Assembly (NCBI GenBank): GCA_049317525.1
Contig: JBMOIC010000042.1
Coordinates: 1-10,298 of the forward strand
Length of the DNA: 10,298 bases
From: UBA961 sp049317525
Lineage (GTDB): Bacteria > Bacteroidota > Ignavibacteria > Kapaibacteriales > UBA961
Direction of reading: 5' to 3'
Shown: piece after piece, positions 5,740 through 10,298 of the stretch
Layout of the letters: each line of letters opens with the position of its first letter
Position numbering within the stretch: position 1 is the first letter of the stretch
Program-made: the position numbers and the translations under genes
The notes under the pieces: generated by a model
Seen by the model: the letters and a program-made list of their open reading frames with translations, nothing else
Databases searched by the model: none
What the model was told of the DNA's origin: nothing

Positions 5740-8400
5740 ATGAAAAAATTATTTTTCTTTCTATTTATGATGACTGTTTTTTATACGCAGTCATATGCTC
5801 AAAAAACATTATGTAATGGTTCTTTGTATTTAGATGGAACTGATGATTTTGGAAGAATTTCCAGTTCATTTTTTGATACGATACCAAATCAATCTACTTT
5901 TACTATTGAATTCTATATTAAATTAGGTAATAATCCTACTAGATATCCTGCGGTATGGAGTCAATATGGAAATGGCACATATATGGGAATATATCCATGC
6001 TCTGGTGTTAGGATGGTATATAAAAATACTAATACCTATGGAACAGATTCTGCTGGAATCAGACAAGGAACATGGGAACATTATGCTATTACTGGGGATG
6101 GACCAACCGCAAAATTAAAAATCTACAGAAATGGTTTACTTATTGGAACAACTAATCAAGGTACCCCAGATTGGAATTATGTAGATAATAGCTCCAGAAT
6201 TGGTGCTGCTTTTGATCTTGTAGATCCAAATAAATCTTGGTTTTTAAATGCCCATATAGATGATTTTAGGGTTTCTAGAACCATACGATATACTCAAGAT
6301 TTTACGCCTCCACAAAACTTAGAATCTGATGCTGATACCAAAGTATTATATACGTTTAATTCAGTTGGTGCTGATAGTATTGTATTAGATATCAGTGGCA
6401 ATAATAATCACTTAAAATTAGAAGGTGATGCTACGATTGTTGAAGATGCACCTTACTCTGGTGGTGATGGATTAGTATTTAAACAGTCTGGTAATATTTT
6501 CCCTGATATTAATGCACCCGATAAATTTTGGGTGTATTCAAAAGATGGAAATGCTAGTTTTCAATGGCAAGTAAATATTGGAAGTGGATTCAATAATATT
6601 TCAGATACATTACCCGATTTTACTGGTGTTAATGCTGATACTTTACATATCAATGCATGTAAAATTGTGTTTAGCAATTATGCATTTCGTTGCATTGTAA
6701 AATCTGGAATTTGTAGTGATACAACTACTGCATTAACAATGACAGTATGCGGCAAGATTATTCAAGTACCAACAAGTGTTGAAGCATTAGGACAAGATAC
6801 AATTCGTTTTGTTATTGGGCATACCGATACGCTTGCTCAATATCAATGGCAAAAAAAGATTGGATCTTCTTTTGTTTCAATAGCAGATTCTGGGATTTAT
6901 TCTGGTACTAAAACATCTACAATTACCATATTGAATAAAGATTTAGGTGGAATTACTCACACATATAGATGCTATATTAAATCTGGAGTATGTTCAGATA
7001 CAATCGTGCCTGTTAATATATTTATTTGTGGGGCTTTAGTATCAAGTCCAGAAAATGTAAATACTGCAAAAGGTGCTACAGCTACATTCACAGCTAATCA
7101 TACAGATCCTTTAGCACAATATCAATGGCAAATAAATAAGGGAACTGGTTTCACCAATATTATGGATACTCTCCAGTATTCAGGTTCTACAACAAAATCT
7201 CTTAAAGTAGCTAATCTATCTTTCACAAATAACTTTAATGAATTCCGCTGTATCATAAAATCTGCTTCTTGTTTTGATACTACGCAAAAGGCTTTATTGA
7301 AAGTGTGTGGCAGTATCTTATCTCAAAATATCACGCAAAATGTCAAAATTGGCGATAATGCACAGTTTGCCATTATTCATAATGATCCTTCTACAATATT
7401 TGCTTGGCAAATTAATATTGGTGCCGGTTGGAATACTTTAAATGATGACAGTAGAGTAAAGGGTTCAAAAACAAATATTATTAAAATCAATGCAGTTACT
7501 TGGTCAGATAATGGATATACGTTTCGCTGCATTGCTAATTCATCTATTTGTTCAGATACTTCGCTTCCTGCAAAATTATCAGTATGCGGTAGTATAATAA
7601 AACAACCAAAAAGTGCTTTTGCGCCTTTTGGAAAAACATCTCAATTAAGTGTCGGAAATAGCGATCCACAAGCATTTTATCAATGGCAATCAGATTTAGG
7701 ACAAGGTTTCCAAAAAATTAGTGATTTAGGACAATACTCTGGTTCAAATGATAGTATTCTTTCGATTAATAATATCACTATTTCAAATAATAATCAATCC
7801 TTTAGATGTTTAGTGAAAAGCAATGATTGTACCGATACATCTAGCATTGCTACATTAACTGTGTGCGGAAGTATAGAAAATGATCCTTTCGATATGTCGG
7901 TAAATGTTGGAGAAGATGCCTTTTTTGCTGTAAAACATAATGATCCTATGGCAAATTATATTTGGCAAACAGATTTTGGTGTTGGTTTCTTGAATCTTAC
8001 AAATGCCGGACAATACTCAGGCGCTAATAAAGACACTTTACTCATACGTTATGTTAGCAATACAAATAATAATCAAAAGTTTCGCTGCATAACATCATCC
8101 AATAATTGTATTGATACTTCTCAATCAGTTACTCTTTTTATAAAATCTGTTTCTGGTATTGTTAATTCACTTTCTGAAGATGCAATTACAGTATATCCAA
8201 ATCCAGCACATGATAAGATATTTTTTATGGTACCAAATTCTGGACAAAAAACTGAATTTTATATCACAGATATACTTGGAAATAGTGTTTTAAAAGGAAT
8301 TATCAGTGAATCTTCTACAATCAATATAGACCATTTACAAACCTCAATGTATTTTATCCATATTGATAATCAAAAGCCTATTAAATTGATGAAACATTAA
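5740..8400 (+). CDS. T9SS-exported LamG and Ig-like repeat surface protein
   Basis: An 886-residue exported protein. Residues 1-21 are a signal peptide (MKKLFFFLF..., cleavage near SYAQ). Residues about 25-217 form a LamG/concanavalin-like domain: SLYLDGTDDFGRIS, FTIEFYIKL, WEHYAITGD, LKIYRNG and IDDFRVSRTIRY. Six Ig-like repeats follow (about 246-338, 339-431, 432-524, 525-617, 618-710, 711-803), each with a WQ strand, an FRC motif, a C-x-DT motif and, except the last, a closing CG. The C-terminus (about 804-886) is a type A T9SS sorting domain with VYPNP (818-822), ITDILGN and a basic KLMKH end. T9SS carries such proteins across the outer membrane and usually attaches them to the surface. 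The likely role is adhesion or glycan binding, but the ligand is unknown. The start at 5740 is set by the signal peptide and promoter. Monocistronic, ending at a terminator. Confidence 0.88.
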   Translation: MKKLFFFLFMMTVFYTQSYAQKTLCNGSLYLDGTDDFGRISSSFFDTIPNQSTFTIEFYIKLGNNPTRYPAVWSQYGNGTYMGIYPCSGVRMVYKNTNTYGTDSAGIRQGTWEHYAITGDGPTAKLKIYRNGLLIGTTNQGTPDWNYVDNSSRIGAAFDLVDPNKSWFLNAHIDDFRVSRTIRYTQDFTPPQNLESDADTKVLYTFNSVGADSIVLDISGNNNHLKLEGDATIVEDAPYSGGDGLVFKQSGNIFPDINAPDKFWVYSKDGNASFQWQVNIGSGFNNISDTLPDFTGVNADTLHINACKIVFSNYAFRCIVKSGICSDTTTALTMTVCGKIIQVPTSVEALGQDTIRFVIGHTDTLAQYQWQKKIGSSFVSIADSGIYSGTKTSTITILNKDLGGITHTYRCYIKSGVCSDTIVPVNIFICGALVSSPENVNTAKGATATFTANHTDPLAQYQWQINKGTGFTNIMDTLQYSGSTTKSLKVANLSFTNNFNEFRCIIKSASCFDTTQKALLKVCGSILSQNITQNVKIGDNAQFAIIHNDPSTIFAWQINIGAGWNTLNDDSRVKGSKTNIIKINAVTWSDNGYTFRCIANSSICSDTSLPAKLSVCGSIIKQPKSAFAPFGKTSQLSVGNSDPQAFYQWQSDLGQGFQKISDLGQYSGSNDSILSINNITISNNNQSFRCLVKSNDCTDTSSIATLTVCGSIENDPFDMSVNVGEDAFFAVKHNDPMANYIWQTDFGVGFLNLTNAGQYSGANKDTLLIRYVSNTNNNQKFRCITSSNNCIDTSQSVTLFIKSVSGIVNSLSEDAITVYPNPAHDKIFFMVPNSGQKTEFYITDILGNSVLKGIISESSTINIDHLQTSMYFIHIDNQKPIKLMKH
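6754..8148 (+). repeat. Five tandem 93-codon Ig-like repeats (279-bp period)
   Basis: Repeat units start at 6754, 7033, 7312, 7591 and 7870, each exactly 93 codons with no insertion or deletion. A sixth, slightly longer and more diverged unit precedes them at about 6475-6753. Conserved positions within a unit are WQ at 32-33, R-C at 72-73, Cys80, DT at 82-83 and Cys92. The last unit has Ile-Lys-Ser in place of the final hydrophobic-Cys-Gly. The DNA copies have diverged, so these are old duplications kept at the protein level. Confidence 0.85.
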
Positions 8401-8418
8401 TTCATTTAACATGTTATT

Positions 8419-8451
8419 AAAAGAGGAAATATTCATTTCCTCTTTTTTTTT
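8419..8451 (+). terminator. Intrinsic terminator after the T9SS cargo gene
   Basis: Perfect 12-bp arms, AAAAGAGGAAAT (8419-8430) and ATTTCCTCTTTT (8435-8446), enclose a 4-base loop, and the T-run continues to 8451. It lies 18 bases after the stop at 8398-8400. The next gene starts only 22 bases beyond the T-run, leaving little room for a separate promoter. Confidence 0.9.
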
Positions 8452-8473
8452 GCCTTTTTAAGATATTGCTCAC

Positions 8474-9166
8474 ATGCTTTGTAATTGTATTACATATATA
8501 CTGCCTTTTTTGATGTTTCTTTTATATTCAGAAGCATCATATTCTCAAGCATTTACTTTCAACATAAAGCCCATGTATTATGGACAAATATTACAAATTG
8601 ATCATCCGGTTATAGATTCTTTGCAAGGAGAACAAGTAACTTTTAAAGAATGCAAGTTTTATTTGGGAAAATTCACATTACATTCAAAAGATACTGTTCT
8701 ACATTTTGATAGATATCATCTAATAGATATAGAAAATGCCAATACAACCGCTATGTCATTTCCAATTCCACCATCTTTTTATGCCGACTCTATCTCTTTT
8801 CTTCTTGGTATAGATAGTGTAACGAATATAAGCGGAATTATGGATGGTGATCTAGACCCATTGAATGGCATGTATTGGGCATGGAATAGCGGATATATTA
8901 ATATGAAAATTGAAGGAATTACTCCTAAGTGTCAAGGACGCAACAATCTATTTCAATTTCATATTGGTGGATATCAAGCACCATATCAAACAGCACAAAA
9001 AATATCATTTGTATTAAAAAAAACTCAAAGTATTAAGATTCAAGTGAATGTACAGAACATGTTAGAAAAAGTGCACTTAAGTAAAGAATATCAGATTATG
9101 TCGCCCGGAAAAAAAGCAAAAGAAATGTCAGATAATATGTCTACAATGTTTAGTATCATTCAATGA
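8474..9166 (+). CDS. MbnP-like copper-associated periplasmic protein
   Basis: A 230-residue protein with a signal peptide (hydrophobic about 6-18, cleavage near SYSQ, residue 25). The mature part follows the MbnP-like family: FKECKFYLGKFTL (57-69), FLLGIDSVTN (109-118), DGDLDPLNGMYWAWNSGYI (124-142), FQFHIGGY (160-167) and a C-terminal IMSP...DNMSTMF segment. Characterised MbnP, and the related CorA, bind copper through a site that includes a kynurenine made from tryptophan; MbnH makes that modification in MbnP. Here Trp135 and Trp137 of the WAW motif are candidate targets and His163 a candidate metal ligand, but this is inference. The mature chain has two Cys (60 and 153), unlike the four-Cys subgroup of this family. 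The stop overlaps the start of the diheme gene (ATGA), indicating translational coupling. No methanobactin genes are visible. Confidence 0.75.
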   Translation: MLCNCITYILPFLMFLLYSEASYSQAFTFNIKPMYYGQILQIDHPVIDSLQGEQVTFKECKFYLGKFTLHSKDTVLHFDRYHLIDIENANTTAMSFPIPPSFYADSISFLLGIDSVTNISGIMDGDLDPLNGMYWAWNSGYINMKIEGITPKCQGRNNLFQFHIGGYQAPYQTAQKISFVLKKTQSIKIQVNVQNMLEKVHLSKEYQIMSPGKKAKEMSDNMSTMFSIIQ

Positions 9167-10164
9167 AATATATATTTCTTTTTTGTGCTTTCGGCTTTGC
9201 CATTCTGTTGATTTCTTTTGAATCAAGTGAATTTACTTATCCTGATTATTTTCCAAAACCTGTTTATAATTTTTCTCAAAATCCATTAAAAAAAGAAATA
9301 ATACAATTAGGTAGAAGATTGTTTTACGATCCAATTCTATCCCGTGATAGTACTATTTCTTGCGCTTCATGTCATTCACAATACAATGCATTTGCCCATG
9401 TTGATCATGATTTAAGCCATGGGATTTATGATAGAATAGGAAAAAGAAATGCTCCTGCATTAATGAATCTTGCTTGGCAAGAACTATTTATGTGGGATGG
9501 TGCTATTAATCATTTAGATATGCAAGCATTAGCGCCTATAACACATCCAAATGAAATGGATAATTCATTAGAAAATGTTCTTTCAAGGTTAAGGAATAAT
9601 AGTAATTATAGACACTATTTCTTTTCTGCTTTTAACGATAGCTCAATAAAAACCGAGCATGTATTAAAAGCTTTATCACAATTTGAATTAACGTTTATCT
9701 CTGCAAATTCAAAATATGATAGTGTAAAAAAAGGTTTAGTATCATTTACAGAAAAAGAACAAAAAGGATATGAAGTTTTTTTGCAGAACTGTAATGCTTG
9801 TCATACAGAACCATTATTTAGCTCTTATTCTTTTTCACATAATGGTTTGCCCTTAGATAGTACATTGCTTGATTATGGAAGAGTATCAATTTCTTTACAG
9901 AGCGCAGATTCTGGGTATTTTAAAATTCCAACTTTAAGAAATTTGAGATATTCATTTCCCTATATGCACGATGGAAGATTTAAAACACTATCAAAGGTAA
10001 TTCAATATTATACTTCTGGTATTAATTATTCATTATATCTTCCAAAAGAATTAAAAAATCCAATTCAATTAAGCTCCGAGCAAAAAGTTGAATTAATTTC
10101 ATTTTTATTTACATTAAATGATTCATCTTTTGTATTTAATAAACAATATTCTTATTTAAAATAA
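9163..10164 (+). CDS. MauG/MbnH-like diheme cytochrome c enzyme
   Basis: A 333-residue exported protein (N-terminal hydrophobic segment about 2-19) of the diheme peroxidase/MauG superfamily. Two c-type heme sites are visible: CASCH (67-71) and CNACH (210-214). Between them lie RNAPALMN (95-102) and LFMWDGAINHLDMQALAPITHPNEM (108-132), where Trp111 matches the Trp bridging the two hemes. Near the C-terminus are FKIPTLRNL and PYMHDGRFKTL (266-276). By manual alignment Tyr283 falls where bacterial cytochrome c peroxidase has its methionine ligand and MauG has tyrosine, favouring protein-oxidising MauG/MbnH-type chemistry over plain peroxide removal. It overlaps the MbnP-like gene by 4 bp, so its partner is probably that protein, with Trp oxidation the proposed reaction. 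Ordinary cytochrome c peroxidase activity is not excluded. Confidence 0.82.
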   Translation: MKYIFLFCAFGFAILLISFESSEFTYPDYFPKPVYNFSQNPLKKEIIQLGRRLFYDPILSRDSTISCASCHSQYNAFAHVDHDLSHGIYDRIGKRNAPALMNLAWQELFMWDGAINHLDMQALAPITHPNEMDNSLENVLSRLRNNSNYRHYFFSAFNDSSIKTEHVLKALSQFELTFISANSKYDSVKKGLVSFTEKEQKGYEVFLQNCNACHTEPLFSSYSFSHNGLPLDSTLLDYGRVSISLQSADSGYFKIPTLRNLRYSFPYMHDGRFKTLSKVIQYYTSGINYSLYLPKELKNPIQLSSEQKVELISFLFTLNDSSFVFNKQYSYLK

Positions 10165-10181
10165 ATTTCTAAGGTATTCAT

Positions 10182-10298
10182 ATGAAGAGATTTAGCATAG
10201 CTTTTATATTATTAATTTTAGCTATTGATTTATCAGCACAAAGCAATCCAATAATTCGAAATTGGTTGCAAAATACTACTCAGGTGGGTATGTATTAT
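10182..10298 (+). CDS. Exported protein, N-terminal fragment (possible YHYH-domain protein)
   Basis: The first 39 codons of a gene cut by the window end. It begins with a signal peptide (MKRFSIAFILLILAIDLSAQ), followed by SNPIIRNWLQNTTQVGMYY. The pattern of Pro-Ile, then W-x-x-NTT, then G-x-YY resembles the mature N-terminus of Bacteroidota YHYH-domain proteins as I recall them. That assignment rests on only 19 mature residues and is tentative. It follows the diheme gene by 17 bp in the same direction, so it is probably co-transcribed with the MbnP/MbnH-like pair and may act in the same periplasmic process. Confidence 0.5.
   Translation, partial: MKRFSIAFILLILAIDLSAQSNPIIRNWLQNTTQVGMYY

Noticed and set aside
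6754..8148. Regular 279-bp period considered as a CRISPR or DNA-level repeat array
   Set aside because: The period is an exact multiple of three within one open frame and is conserved in protein but diverged in DNA, so it is a protein domain array.
8474..8490. Cysteines near the MbnP-like N-terminus considered as a lipoprotein site
   Set aside because: The Cys at residues 3 and 5 come before the hydrophobic stretch, and no lipobox Cys follows it; a normal signal peptide with cleavage near SYSQ fits better.

Overview
The window reads as a piece of a low-GC chromosome from a member of the Bacteroidota. The evidence is a large secreted protein with a type IX secretion (T9SS) C-terminal sorting domain, a TAnnTTTG-type promoter element upstream of it, mostly weak Shine-Dalgarno sequences, and AT-rich, intron-free, densely packed genes. 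No mobile elements, CRISPR arrays, tRNAs or rRNAs were seen.

Left half (about 1-5547), almost entirely minus strand. A plus-strand fragment at 1-54 is the last 17 codons of a CDGSH iron-sulfur protein. It converges on a leftward gene train read from 5547 down to 197. First comes a three-gene proton-translocating NAD(P) transhydrogenase operon of the split-alpha type (pntA alpha-1, pntA alpha-2, pntB). It ends at a strong symmetrical hairpin at 2624-2653. Then come a DoxX-family membrane protein, a GT-C-type multi-pass glycosyltransferase and a small DUF1801 protein, only 4-6 bp apart and probably one transcription unit.

Middle (about 5548-8451). A divergent intergenic region carries an inverted repeat against the pntA ribosome binding site and a Bacteroidota promoter match facing right. 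That promoter serves an 886-residue exported protein: signal peptide, LamG-like lectin domain, six Ig-like repeats (five of exactly 93 residues), and a T9SS sorting domain. The gene ends at a clear intrinsic terminator (8419-8451).

Right end (8474-10298). A compact plus-strand operon encodes an MbnP-like protein, a MauG/MbnH-like diheme protein overlapping it by 4 bp, and 17 bp further on the first 39 codons of another exported protein whose mature N-terminus resembles YHYH-domain proteins. MbnP/MbnH pairs are known from methanotrophs and other bacteria: MbnH oxidises a tryptophan of MbnP to kynurenine, creating a copper site. This pair, with a WAW motif in the MbnP-like partner and a tyrosine where classical peroxidases have the heme-ligand methionine, is the most interesting part of the window.

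Several starts were moved inward from the longest open frame to give canonical N-termini: pntA to 5547, pntB to 4099, DoxX to 2594 and the T9SS protein to 5740.
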